64,000 bases of DNA from Pseudomonadaceae bacterium (GTDB lineage: Bacteria > Pseudomonadota > Gammaproteobacteria > Pseudomonadales > Azotimanducaceae). The stretch is taken from positions 186,001 through 250,000 of the forward strand of contig JANSXA010000007.1 in NCBI GenBank assembly GCA_024743175.1. Reading direction: 5' to 3'. A program made the position numbers and the translations under genes. Shown here one piece after another: positions 25,442 to 33,598 of this stretch (positions are counted from its first letter, which is position 1; every line of letters starts with the position of its first letter). Under the pieces are notes generated by a model. That model searched no databases, was not told the DNA's origin, and saw only the letters and a list, made by a program, of their open reading frames with translations.

Positions 25442-26180
25442 CTACCCTGATCGTTGTGCCGGTTGTGAAAGCACTGGTAGGGCTGGCTAAATATAACGCC
25501 GCGCCAACAATTTCCTCAGGTTCACCGCCACGTTGTAAAGCCAGGTTGGCCTGGGCATTCTTTTCAAAGGCGGCCATGTCCCAGGCTTTTGAGATGTCGG
25601 TCAGAAACGGCCCGGCCACTATGCAGTTAACCCGGACTTTGGGCCCGTAAGCAAAGGCAAAAGAGCGGGTCAGTGCATTTAATCCTGACTTGGCAGCGCC
25701 GTAGGGTTCCGAACCCGGAGAAGGGTTTAGCGATGCTGTGCTGCTGATATTGATGATACTGCCACCTTCTCCCGCCGCCATTTTCTCACCGACGGATGCC
25801 ATCAATCGGAAAGGACCTTTGAGATTCACACCGATGACCTTGTCGAAAAGCTCTTCAGTGATATCACTTAACTTACTGTAGAGTGGCGACATACCCGCAT
25901 TGTTGATGAGAATATCTACCCGCCCGAAACGCTCGTAAGCCGCCTCTATCAGGGCATCAACTTCGTCCCAATGGCCCACGTGACAACCGTAGGCCATTGC
26001 CTGTCGGCCCAGGCTTTCAATCTCAGCGGCAACACCTTCACAGGCGTCGGCCTTGCGGCTGGTGATAATGACGTCTGCACCGCGCTCGGCCAGCGCCAGC
26101 GCCATCTGACGCCCCAATCCACGGCTGCCACCAGTAACCAGCGCCACCTGGCCTGCAAAATCGAGAAGCTTGTCGGTCAC
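25425..26180 (-). CDS. SDR family oxidoreductase
   Basis: A 251-residue classical short-chain dehydrogenase. The cofactor motif TGGSRGLG is near residues 16-23, NNAG at about 91-94, and the catalytic Ser and YGAAK (Tyr-x-x-x-Lys) at about 145-163. The ASRK-type basic residues after strand 2 (TSRKAD) suggest NADP. It would reduce or oxidise a keto/hydroxy group, perhaps of an acyl-CoA or steroid. It lies divergent from a second SDR (26395) with 214 bp between, and is followed by a small overlapping gene. Confidence 0.9.
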   Translation of the reverse strand: MTDKLLDFAGQVALVTGGSRGLGRQMALALAERGADVIITSRKADACEGVAAEIESLGRQAMAYGCHVGHWDEVDALIEAAYERFGRVDILINNAGMSPLYSKLSDITEELFDKVIGVNLKGPFRLMASVGEKMAAGEGGSIINISSTASLNPSPGSEPYGAAKSGLNALTRSFAFAYGPKVRVNCIVAGPFLTDISKAWDMAAFEKNAQANLALQRGGEPEEIVGAALYLASPTSAFTTGTTIRVDGGTA

Positions 26181-26394
26181 TGATTCCTCCTGACAACGGA
26201 TGTCTTAACGATGTACCTGTCAAAGCGGTAACTGTTAAAATGTTCTGCTCTACTGCAGCAGTGTTGGTTTTCAGGAGCAGCATAACTGCAGAAGCCAGAC
26301 GGGGGAACCATTGGACCGATGCGGTCTAAACCACCGTGACCGACAAATTGATAACGCCCTGGCAGTTACCGGGCACATTGGAAGGAGTTTTAGA

Positions 26395-27267
26395 ATGGGA
26401 ATGCTTGACGGCAAAGTCGCACTGGTTACAGGTGCAGGGGGCGGACTGGGACGTGCGCATGCTCTTTTACTGGCTCAAGAAGGCGCCAGCGTTATTGTAA
26501 ATGACCTGGGTGGGGCACGGGATGGTACGGGTGCCAGCACATCGATGGCAGACCAGGTGGTGGACGAAATTAAAGCTGCTGGCGGCAAAGCGGCAGCAAA
26601 CTACGGCTCGGTTACCAGCCGGGAAGACGCCCAGGCTATGGTTCAATCCTGTATCGATAACTTCGGTAAAATTGACATTCTCATCGCCAACGCAGGCATC
26701 CTGCGCGATAAGTCGTTCAAAAACATGGATGACAGTATGTGGGATGCGGTAATCGACGTGCACCTACGCGGCACCTATCTCACCACCAAAGTGGCTTACG
26801 ACAAAATGATGGAACAGGGCACCGGTGGTCGCATCATTATGACCAGCTCAACTTCCGGGCTGCTGGGCAACTTCGGCCAGACTAACTATGGCGCTGCTAA
26901 AGCAGGTATTGCTGGATTCATGCGCTGCTTGTGGCTGGAAGGCATGAAGTATGGCATCACGGTGAACGTGCTGGCACCTACCGCCACATCACGCATGACC
27001 GAAGACATACTGCCGGAAGACATGCAGGACAACTTCCCACCCGAAGCCGTATCACCGCCGATTGTTTATCTCTGCACCGACGATGCCAAAGATATCACCG
27101 GTCGCCAGTTCCTGGTGGGTGGTAACAGCGTGCAGTTACTGTCCTGGCAACTCACGCCGATTGCAAAACGCGATCTGTCTGAAGGTGTCTGGGGCGTTGC
27201 TGAAATCGGTAAAGAAATTGAAGCCAGCAAAGAACACTGGCCGCCGATCAATCCCATGCGTGGCTAG
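26395..27267 (+). CDS. SDR family oxidoreductase, MFE-2/hydroxyacyl-CoA dehydrogenase-like
   Basis: A 290-residue short-chain dehydrogenase. The start ATG 26395 is chosen because GAAGGAG lies just upstream. Motifs: TGAGGGLGRAHA near residue 12, VNDLGG, NAGILRDKSF, and YGAAKAGI. The GxxVNDLGG and NAGILRDKSF segments are typical of the dehydrogenase unit of peroxisomal-type multifunctional enzyme 2 and related bacterial (3R)-hydroxyacyl-CoA or 17-beta-hydroxysteroid dehydrogenases. It lacks a hydratase or SCP-2 domain. The transcript ends at the bidirectional terminator at 27290. Confidence 0.9.
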   Translation: MGMLDGKVALVTGAGGGLGRAHALLLAQEGASVIVNDLGGARDGTGASTSMADQVVDEIKAAGGKAAANYGSVTSREDAQAMVQSCIDNFGKIDILIANAGILRDKSFKNMDDSMWDAVIDVHLRGTYLTTKVAYDKMMEQGTGGRIIMTSSTSGLLGNFGQTNYGAAKAGIAGFMRCLWLEGMKYGITVNVLAPTATSRMTEDILPEDMQDNFPPEAVSPPIVYLCTDDAKDITGRQFLVGGNSVQLLSWQLTPIAKRDLSEGVWGVAEIGKEIEASKEHWPPINPMRG

Positions 27268-27289
27268 CAGCTGACGCTGCTGTCTGAGA

Positions 27290-27332
27290 AAAAATGTGTG
27301 CCGCTGCCAGCCAGACCGCGGCACGCATTTTT
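27290..27332. terminator. bidirectional intrinsic terminator
   Basis: A 15-bp stem (AAAAATGTGTGCCGC with GCGGCACGCATTTTT, one G-T wobble) and a 13-nt loop lie between two convergent genes, the SDR at 26395 and the VOC gene at 27332. The arms end in A- and T-runs, so it can terminate transcription in both directions. Its last base is the first base of the VOC stop codon. Confidence 0.85.
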
Positions 27333-27715
27333 CAGGTATAGGACACCACTTCGTATTCAATGTCGTCGTGGTCGTTGAAGTAGAATCTTTTCCCCGGCTC
27401 GTAGTCCCCGTGGTTATAGGGTGCAAAGCCGGCCTCTATCACACGTTTTTCTACCCTGTCCAGATCTTCAACCACGATCCCGACGTGGTTCAGGATCCCC
27501 GCTGCAGAGTAAGCTGACGTTTCTTCCGACTCTGCTGGTGGATAGCTGTAGACGGCAAGATAGTCGTCATCGCCACCTACGTGCACGGTGTAGCCGCCAA
27601 GCTTTGCTGGACCCTGCCAGCGTATTCGCCAGTCAAATAAGTTACACAGGAGTGCTGCGGTTTTCTCTGGCTCGGTCACGGTAATGTTCACATGTTCTAA
27701 AACAGCTGGTTGCAT
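27332..27715 (-). CDS. VOC family protein (glyoxalase/bleomycin-resistance fold)
   Basis: A 127-residue vicinal-oxygen-chelate protein. It opens with LEHVNITVTEPEKTAALLCNLF, with a His at the first metal position, and has a second His in ILNHVGIVVEDLD and an acidic end (DHDDIEYEVV). Members act on glutathione adducts, dioxygenase substrates or drugs. The gene is divergent from soxR and has a MerR-class promoter overlapped by a near-consensus SoxR box, so it is probably induced by redox-cycling compounds. An AAGAGG ribosome-binding site precedes the ATG. Confidence 0.87.
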   Translation of the reverse strand: MQPAVLEHVNITVTEPEKTAALLCNLFDWRIRWQGPAKLGGYTVHVGGDDDYLAVYSYPPAESEETSAYSAAGILNHVGIVVEDLDRVEKRVIEAGFAPYNHGDYEPGKRFYFNDHDDIEYEVVSYT

Positions 27716-27747
27716 ATTGCACCTCTTGCACTAAATGATTCAGGCAT

Positions 27748-27778
27748 AGCCTAAAACCTCAACTTAACTTGAGGTCAA
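27748..27778 (-). promoter_or_regulatory. MerR-class promoter of the VOC gene with 19-bp spacer
   Basis: Leftward -35 TTGACC (27778-27773) and -10 TAGGCT (27753-27748) are separated by 19 bp, the overlong spacing used by SoxR and other MerR-family activators. The SoxR box lies within the spacer. Predicted transcription would start near 27741, about 26 bp before the VOC start codon. Confidence 0.7.
27757..27774. promoter_or_regulatory. SoxR box
   Basis: CCTCAACTTAACTTGAGG matches the 18-bp SoxR operator CCTCAAGTTAACTTGAGG at 17 positions (one change in the left arm). It lies between the divergent VOC and soxR genes, 30 bp from the soxR start, and fits within a 19-bp-spaced promoter for the VOC gene. 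It should mediate activation of the VOC gene and may give soxR autoregulation. Confidence 0.88.
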
Positions 27779-27803
27779 GCTTTTTTTGAGAGATTATCTG
27801 CCG

Positions 27804-28250
27804 ATGGCAGAATCACGCATAACCATCGGCGCCATAGCCGAGCGCACGGGCTTGAGCATATCCGCAATCCGCTTTTACGAATCCCAGGGGCTGGTCACGC
27901 CCACGCGTAATTCAGGCGGGCAAAGACGATTTCTGCGCTCGGACATACGGCGTCTGTCTTTTGTGCAGATTGCCCAGCAGCTGGGTTTTACCATCGACCA
28001 GATCCGTCAGCAGTTAAACAAGCTGCCAGATAACCGCACGCCAACCCAGAAAGACTGGGCCGGAATCAGCAGAACTTTCGCAGCAGACCTGGATGCGCGC
28101 ATCGACATGCTGACCCGAATGCGTGACCGCTTAGACGGATGTATCGGCTGCGGTTGTTTATCCTTGGAAAACTGCGCGCTATATAATCCCCAGGACAAAG
28201 CCGGCTTAGGCGGCTCAGGACCCCAATTTGTACTCCACAAACAAACATAA
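27804..28250 (+). CDS. soxR: redox-sensing transcriptional regulator SoxR
   Basis: A 148-residue MerR-family regulator. The N-terminal winged helix begins ITIGAIAERTGLSISAIRFYESQGL; a dimerisation helix follows. The four [2Fe-2S] ligands are at Cys113, 116, 118 and 124 (CIGCGCLSLENC), the defining pattern of SoxR. The start is ATG 27804; an in-frame TTG at 27786 is less likely. A SoxR box sits 30 bp upstream. There is no soxS gene nearby, so as in pseudomonads it probably acts directly on target genes such as the divergent VOC gene. Confidence 0.93.
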   Translation: MAESRITIGAIAERTGLSISAIRFYESQGLVTPTRNSGGQRRFLRSDIRRLSFVQIAQQLGFTIDQIRQQLNKLPDNRTPTQKDWAGISRTFAADLDARIDMLTRMRDRLDGCIGCGCLSLENCALYNPQDKAGLGGSGPQFVLHKQT

Positions 28251-28887
28251 TCCCGCCAACACTGCCGCATCATTCAATGACGGCTCGGTCTGGATGTTGC
28301 TGGCCATTAACATCATCGCTCTGATAACTGCCGTGTGGCAGGGCTGGAGCCTTGCCGAGCTGATGCTGATCTACTGGGCCCAGAGCCTGATCATCGGCGC
28401 CAGTTACGTATTGCGTATCCGTAAACTTGGCAATTACTCAACGGAAGGATTTCGCATGAACGGCCGCAGTGTGGAACCCAATGCCGCCACCAAGCGCAAA
28501 ACCGCTTTTTTCTTCTGCATTCACTACGGCGGGTTCCACGCCGTTTATCTGATTTTTATCCTGCAGGATCTGCCTCTGGATATATTGCTGGACCCAGGGT
28601 TTGTCGCCTGCACAGTGGGTTTTGCCATAAACCACGGATACTCATACCGCTTTCACCGGCAAAAGGATGATCAGGGCAAACCCAATATCGGCACGCTTAT
28701 GTTTACGCCTTATCTCAGAATTCTGCCCATGCATCTGACAATTATTTTCGGCGGCGCAACCGGGAGCGCAGGCATCGGGCTGATCATATTCGGCGCTCTG
28801 AAAACAGTCGCAGATGCAGTCATGCACGTCATTGAGCATCGCCGCCTGGGCACCAGGCCTGAAACTGAGGCTGGCGTTGAGGCATAA
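28228..28887 (+). CDS. DUF6498-like integral membrane protein
   Basis: A 219-residue membrane protein with about five hydrophobic segments (for example WMLLAINIIALITAVW and HAVYLIFILQDLPLDILL). The sequence KTAFFFCIHYGGFHAVYLIF resembles the family recorded as DUF6498; function unknown. A TTG at 28228 is taken as start since AGGA lies seven bases before it, giving a 23-bp overlap with soxR. This overlap suggests co-transcription with soxR. A later ATG (28294) is an alternative start that would cut the first 22 residues. Confidence 0.75.
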   Translation: MYSTNKHNPANTAASFNDGSVWMLLAINIIALITAVWQGWSLAELMLIYWAQSLIIGASYVLRIRKLGNYSTEGFRMNGRSVEPNAATKRKTAFFFCIHYGGFHAVYLIFILQDLPLDILLDPGFVACTVGFAINHGYSYRFHRQKDDQGKPNIGTLMFTPYLRILPMHLTIIFGGATGSAGIGLIIFGALKTVADAVMHVIEHRRLGTRPETEAGVEA

Positions 28888-28891
28888 GCAA

Positions 28892-29386
28892 ATGTTGACC
28901 ATTTACGATCTGATCAAAGTTCTGCCACAACAGGGCCAGGTTGAATGGATCGGATTAAGGCCGGCGAAGAATCAGATGATACGCAATGTGGATACTGCGA
29001 CGGCTATTGCAGGTCAAGGGCTCGAAGGGGACCGCTATAAAAGCGCTGGCGGCAAACGGCAGGTAACTTTGATCCAGGCTGAACATCTGGATGCGATTCG
29101 ATCCATATTGAAATCCCCTGACCTGCAACCTGCAACGCTGCGTCGCAATATACTTGTTCGCGGCATCAATCTGCTTGCGTTGAAAGACAAAGAGTTCACC
29201 GTGGGCAACGTCCAGATGGTGTTCACGGGCTTGTGCCATCCCTGTTCAAAAATGGAACTGGCACTTGGTCCTGGTGGTTACAATGCGATGCGCGGGCATG
29301 GCGGGATAAACGCAAAAATTCTCACCGACGGTCAGATCAGCGTCGGCGACACAGTTTCTTCCCTGACAGATTATGAACGCGGTTAG
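28892..29386 (+). CDS. MOSC domain protein
   Basis: A 164-residue protein made of one MOSC domain (molybdenum cofactor sulfurase C-terminal type). Visible features are GLEGDRYK near the start, the conserved HPCSKMELALGPGGYNAMRGHGGINAKIL segment with the family's Cys, and the SVGDTV end. Relatives such as YiiM and YcbX deliver or use molybdopterin to reduce N-hydroxylated bases. The ATG at 28892 follows the previous gene by 4 bp, so it belongs to the soxR transcript or a local one. Convergent with the LysR gene. Confidence 0.87.
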   Translation: MLTIYDLIKVLPQQGQVEWIGLRPAKNQMIRNVDTATAIAGQGLEGDRYKSAGGKRQVTLIQAEHLDAIRSILKSPDLQPATLRRNILVRGINLLALKDKEFTVGNVQMVFTGLCHPCSKMELALGPGGYNAMRGHGGINAKILTDGQISVGDTVSSLTDYERG

Positions 29387-29393
29387 GTCTGTT

Positions 29394-30305
29394 CTAGCTG
29401 ACAAGATCCCAATAGGGTTGATCCTGAAAACGAGCACGCAGTGCTCGCACAAAAAGCCTGACTTTTGCTGACAGGTGACGATGCCTGGGGTAAAGGGCAA
29501 GCAGACTTGTTGGAACCGGCGGCATGTCCACCAGCACGGTACGTAGTTGCCCGGCCTGTAAGGCATCACCCACAATAAACGTTGGTAACAGTACTATCCC
29601 GTTACCGGCAATGGCCGCATCACGCAGAACCTGGCCGTTGTTGGACCACATGACACAGTTAACTGGCACCGCCTGTGTTCTGCCACCGACCTGCAAACGC
29701 CAGTTTGCACCCGACGCCTGATAGCCGTAATGCAGACATCGGTGTGCCTTCAAATCCTGCACCGCTGCTGGTTCACCATACTGTTGCAGATACGCTGAGG
29801 AAGCGCAGACGACAACCCTTGAAGGCGCAAGCTCCTGTACCACAAGGCTTGTCGAAACGGGTACCTCCCCTATGCGCAGGGTGATATCAAAGCCTTCTTC
29901 CAGAGGGTCAACAAAGCGATCATTCAGCACCAGTTCAACCCGCAGATGCGGGTTTGCAGCACAGAAATCCGCGACCAGAGTCGACAGATGCAGAGTCCCG
30001 AACGACATGGGTGCGTTAACGCGCAGGTCACCAGTGGGCTCATCCTGTAATTCACGCACTGCATTAACCGCATCTTCATAGTCGGCCAGCAGATTCAACG
30101 CGCGCCTGTAGAACCCTTCGCCAGTTGATGTGAGGGTGACCGAACGGGTGCTGCGCCGCAGGAGCTGCGCGCCCAGTTCATCTTCCAGGCGCTGGACATG
30201 CTTGTTGACCACGGACCTCGACAAACCCAATTGCCGACCGGCGGCGGCAAACCCCGCAGATTCCACCACCTGAACAAACGATTTAATGGCGTCGAACTTA
30301 TCCAT
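29394..30305 (-). CDS. LysR family transcriptional regulator
   Basis: A 303-residue LysR-type regulator with the usual length. The winged helix begins MDKFDAIKSFVQVVESAGFAAAGRQLGLSRSVVNKHVQRLE, and the effector domain has the typical GDLRVNAPMSFGTLHL start. It belongs to the CrgA-like group. Start ATG 30305 was chosen because the frame upstream has no LysR-like residues. It is divergent from a pirin-nitroreductase-antiporter set and probably controls it. An imperfect inverted repeat (GTGTAT...ATACAC, 30313-30338) lies in the shared 106-bp region. Confidence 0.92.
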   Translation of the reverse strand: MDKFDAIKSFVQVVESAGFAAAGRQLGLSRSVVNKHVQRLEDELGAQLLRRSTRSVTLTSTGEGFYRRALNLLADYEDAVNAVRELQDEPTGDLRVNAPMSFGTLHLSTLVADFCAANPHLRVELVLNDRFVDPLEEGFDITLRIGEVPVSTSLVVQELAPSRVVVCASSAYLQQYGEPAAVQDLKAHRCLHYGYQASGANWRLQVGGRTQAVPVNCVMWSNNGQVLRDAAIAGNGIVLLPTFIVGDALQAGQLRTVLVDMPPVPTSLLALYPRHRHLSAKVRLFVRALRARFQDQPYWDLVS

Positions 30306-30312
30306 CTGGTGA

Positions 30313-30338
30313 GTGTATTGTCGCTTTCTAAGATACAC
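30313..30338. promoter_or_regulatory. candidate LysR operator
   Basis: GTGTAT (30313-30318) and ATACAC (30333-30338) form a 6-bp inverted repeat spaced by 14 bp, directly before the LysR start and about 75 bp before the divergent pirin gene. Size and position suit a LysR recognition site; the match to T-N11-A is loose. Confidence 0.3.
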
Positions 30339-30411
30339 AATGCATCCGAACCATCCAATTGTCTTTTTTTTGGAAACAAACACAATACCTGCCATACAAC
30401 AGGAGATAGCC

Positions 30412-31122
30412 ATGCAGCAGATTCGCAAAGCGCAGCACAGAGGACAGGCCGACTTTGGCTGGCTCAACAGCCGCCACACGTTTTCATTTGGCAGCTACTA
30501 CGATCAGGCCCACATGGGTTTTGGCCCTCTGCGCGTCATCAATGAAGACCATGTCGCAGCCGGCAGAGGGTTTGATACCCACGGCCACCAGGATATGGAG
30601 ATCATCTCTTATGTTATTTCCGGCACCATGGCGCACAAAGACAGCATAGGCACAGGTTCACAGATCAAGCCCGGAGAGATTCAACGCATGACCGCAGGCA
30701 CCGGCGTGCGCCACAGCGAATACAATGTCTCAGACATTGAGCCGTTACATTTTCTGCAGATCTGGATCCTGCCGGAGAAAAAAGGCCTCGAGCCTGACTA
30801 TGAGCAGAAATCATTTGCTGATATCGATAAAGATAATCGTCTTGTCCTGGCAGCTTCACGTGACGGTCGCAATGGTTCTGTCACCATTCATCAGGATGTG
30901 GACCTGTATCTTTCAACCCTGCAGAACAACGTATCAGTGTCCCACCCACTCGCGCCGGGTCGCAAATTGTGGCTGCAGGTGGTGCAAGGCGAGATTGCCA
31001 TTGGAGATCAGCATTTATCCAGTGGTGACGGATTTGCGCTGGAAAATTTAACCACTCAAATCATAACGATAAATATGCAGAGTGAAGCGGCTGAAGTTCT
31101 GCTTTTTGATATGACCCCATAA
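30412..31122 (+). CDS. pirin family protein (cupin, YhaK/YhhW type)
   Basis: A 236-residue pirin. The metal-binding cupin motif is clear: HGHQDMEIISYVISG, then MTAGTGVRHSEYN. In E. coli the related YhhW has quercetin 2,3-dioxygenase activity and others act in stress response. ATG 30412 is chosen since CAGGAGA precedes it and the pirin fold (RKAQHRGQADFGWLNSRHTFSFG) begins there. It is first of a rightward operon with a nitroreductase and a KefB-type antiporter, divergent from a LysR gene that probably regulates it. Confidence 0.92.
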   Translation: MQQIRKAQHRGQADFGWLNSRHTFSFGSYYDQAHMGFGPLRVINEDHVAAGRGFDTHGHQDMEIISYVISGTMAHKDSIGTGSQIKPGEIQRMTAGTGVRHSEYNVSDIEPLHFLQIWILPEKKGLEPDYEQKSFADIDKDNRLVLAASRDGRNGSVTIHQDVDLYLSTLQNNVSVSHPLAPGRKLWLQVVQGEIAIGDQHLSSGDGFALENLTTQIITINMQSEAAEVLLFDMTP

Positions 31123-31145
31123 ATAACCATTCAAGGAGAATGAAA

Positions 31146-31739
31146 ATGACCGACAATAACAGTCAAGCGGACACCGCCGTGGCCATTGAAACGCTGCTCA
31201 CCCAACGCAGAAGCCCGTATAAATTCGACCCCGACAGGGATGTTGAGGAACAGGACCTGCGGGCCCTGTTTGAAGCTGCCCGTTGGACCATGTCCTCCTA
31301 CAACGCCCAACCCTGGCGCTATATTGTCGGCGTGAAGTCCAGATCGCCATCCGTGTGGCAACAGATCTACGAGGTGCTCGTTGAAGGCAATCAGGGCTGG
31401 GCTGAACACGCGCCGGTGCTGGCTCTGGGGCTGACAAAGAGCATATTTGAACACAATGGCAAGGAAAACAAAGCTGCCATGCACGACCTGGGCGCGGCAT
31501 CTGCTAACCTCACGTTTGAAGCCACCGCGCGAGGAATCAGCGTGCATCAGATGATTGGTATCGAACCAGACAAGGCAGTGCAAACATTCAGCCTGCCGCA
31601 GGAAATCATTCCCCTTACCGCTTTGGCGATAGGTTATGAGGGAGAGAACCCGAAGCTGGCAACTGAACTGGCAGAACGGGATAATCGGCCACGCGAACGG
31701 ATTGAGGTGGCTGATTTTCTGATCTCAGGACATTTCTAG
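31146..31739 (+). CDS. nitroreductase family protein
   Basis: A 197-residue FMN-dependent nitroreductase-type protein. It opens with LLTQRRSPYKFDPDRDVEEQDLRALFEAARW and SSYNAQPWRY, the flavin-binding pattern, and has GAASANLTFEATARGI in the dimer helix. It would reduce quinones or nitroaromatics with NAD(P)H. ATG 31146 has AAGGAG seven bases upstream; an ATG six bases earlier is too close to it. It lies between pirin and a glutathione-gated-type potassium antiporter, which fits defence against reactive electrophiles. Confidence 0.9.
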   Translation: MTDNNSQADTAVAIETLLTQRRSPYKFDPDRDVEEQDLRALFEAARWTMSSYNAQPWRYIVGVKSRSPSVWQQIYEVLVEGNQGWAEHAPVLALGLTKSIFEHNGKENKAAMHDLGAASANLTFEATARGISVHQMIGIEPDKAVQTFSLPQEIIPLTALAIGYEGENPKLATELAERDNRPRERIEVADFLISGHF

Positions 31740-31740
31740 A

Positions 31741-33513
31741 ATGAATCTGGATGTCATCGTTCTGCTGACAGGTGCGGTCATTGCCGTACCTGTCTTCAAG
31801 CTGCTGGGGCTCGGCTCCGTGCTGGGATACCTTGCAGCCGGCGCCCTCATTGGTCCGTGGGCGCTTGGGCTGATTGACGATGTCGATGACATTCTACATT
31901 TCGCCGAATTAGGCGTGGTCATGTTGCTGTTCATTATCGGCCTCGAGCTGAAACCAGCACGGCTCTGGGCGCTACGCCGCTCCATTTTTGGTTTCGGCAG
32001 TGCGCAGCTGTTGCTGTCTGCCTTATTGATCGGTGCGTTTGCTTATCTGTTAGGTCATACGCTGCAGATAGCGTTGCTCATCGGTCTGGTCCTGGCCCTG
32101 TCCTCTACTGCTTTTGCACTCCAGCTGCTTGCAGAGCGCGGTGAACTCACCCAGCGCCACGGACGCTCAGCGTTTGCGACACTTCTGTTCCAGGATCTGG
32201 CAGTTGTTCCTCTCCTCGCGCTGGTGCCGCTACTGGGCGACTCGTCCTCCAACGGATTCCAATGGCAGACGGTAGCTCTTGCCTTTGGCACCGTTGTCGG
32301 GGTGGTCTTCCTGGGTGGCTGGGTATTGAAAAACCTGCTGAAGATAGTTGCCCGCAGTCGGGTACGGGAAATTCTCACAGCGACTGCACTACTGACCGTT
32401 CTGGGTACGGCCACCCTGCTGGAACACGCAGGCCTTTCCATGGCTCTCGGTGCTTTTCTGGCAGGTGTGTTGCTGGCAGATACAGAATTCAGGCATCAGT
32501 TAGAAGCAGACATAGAGCCGTTTAAAGGCTTGTTACTCGGTTTGTTTTTTATCGCGGTGGGCATGTCGATGAACCTCGGTCTGATTGCTGAGCAGCCTTT
32601 CGACATTCTCACTATGGTGATAGCGCTGGTTTCCATCAAGTTTCTGGTGCTGTTCGCGTTAGGCAAGTGGCAAGGGCTGGAAAATGCCTCCGCCCGTCGG
32701 CTGGGCTGGGTGTTATCTCAAGGCGGCGAATTTGCGTTTGTCATTTTTGGCGTCGCTGTGACTACGTCGGTTCTACCCGGCAGTACTGCTGAACTATGGA
32801 TCGTAGTTGTATCGCTATCCATGTTAACAACACCATTGCTCATGTTTTTAGAAGACAGGGTCTGGAACAAAAAAGCGCCTGAAGAACCCTATGAGCTACC
32901 CGATGATGACGAGCCACGGGTCATCATTGCTGGATTCGGCCGCTTCGGACAGATTATTGCCCGGGTGCTCAGCGCCAAAAAGATACCGTTTACCGCGCTG
33001 GATGCCAGCCAGGAACAGGTTGATTTTGTAAAACAGTACGGCAATAAAATTTACTACGGCGATGCCTCCAGATTAGATCTGCTGGAAGCCGCCGGTGCAG
33101 ACAAAGCAAGCCTGTTTGTTCTGGCCATCGACGAAGCCGAGCCGTCGTTGCGAACCGCCGCACTAGTCAGCAAACACTTCCCGCATCTGAAAATTTATGC
33201 CCGCGCGCACAATCGCAAACATGCCTACCAGCTGATGGACCTGGGTATCGAGATCATTCGGCGTGACACTTTCCATTCCGCATTAAGTCTGACCGAAGCG
33301 GTCTTAACCGGATTAGGCTATAGCGCGTCACGCGCCCAGCATTCAGTGGAGGCTTTTAAAGCCAAAGACGTTGAGCGTCTGCACGCGCACCAACACCTGC
33401 ACAACGACAATGAAAAGATGCGAGACCTGGCAAAAAGCGCGGCCAGAGAACTGGAGGAAATGTTTGCCGCGGACGCCGCCAGCGAAGAAGAGTCGTCGCG
33501 AAAATCATCGTAA
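31741..33513 (+). CDS. CPA2 family monovalent cation:proton antiporter (KefB/KefC type)
   Basis: A 590-residue protein: an N-terminal membrane domain of about 12 helices (1-375) with the CPA2 pattern, and a cytoplasmic RCK/TrkA-N domain (VIIAGFGRFGQIIARVL near 395) that binds nucleotide. A C-terminal charged, helical tail ends the protein. Kef systems release potassium when glutathione conjugates accumulate, acidifying the cytoplasm against electrophiles. Neighbouring pirin and nitroreductase genes agree. It starts 1 bp after the nitroreductase stop. No KefF/KefG-type ancillary gene is adjacent, unless the nitroreductase fills this role. Confidence 0.9.
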   Translation: MNLDVIVLLTGAVIAVPVFKLLGLGSVLGYLAAGALIGPWALGLIDDVDDILHFAELGVVMLLFIIGLELKPARLWALRRSIFGFGSAQLLLSALLIGAFAYLLGHTLQIALLIGLVLALSSTAFALQLLAERGELTQRHGRSAFATLLFQDLAVVPLLALVPLLGDSSSNGFQWQTVALAFGTVVGVVFLGGWVLKNLLKIVARSRVREILTATALLTVLGTATLLEHAGLSMALGAFLAGVLLADTEFRHQLEADIEPFKGLLLGLFFIAVGMSMNLGLIAEQPFDILTMVIALVSIKFLVLFALGKWQGLENASARRLGWVLSQGGEFAFVIFGVAVTTSVLPGSTAELWIVVVSLSMLTTPLLMFLEDRVWNKKAPEEPYELPDDDEPRVIIAGFGRFGQIIARVLSAKKIPFTALDASQEQVDFVKQYGNKIYYGDASRLDLLEAAGADKASLFVLAIDEAEPSLRTAALVSKHFPHLKIYARAHNRKHAYQLMDLGIEIIRRDTFHSALSLTEAVLTGLGYSASRAQHSVEAFKAKDVERLHAHQHLHNDNEKMRDLAKSAARELEEMFAADAASEEESSRKSS

Positions 33514-33598
33514 AAAACCTTAACCATAGTTTATGAGCCACTGACCTCGCAGACCCGCTGAAGCCTTCTATACTCAGGATAAGTACCAGGATGTATAG

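Noticed and set aside
26314-26326. GACCG-ATG-CGGTC repeat between two divergent SDR genes
   Set aside because: Only 5-bp arms, and no regulator is encoded next to it; too weak to call an operator.
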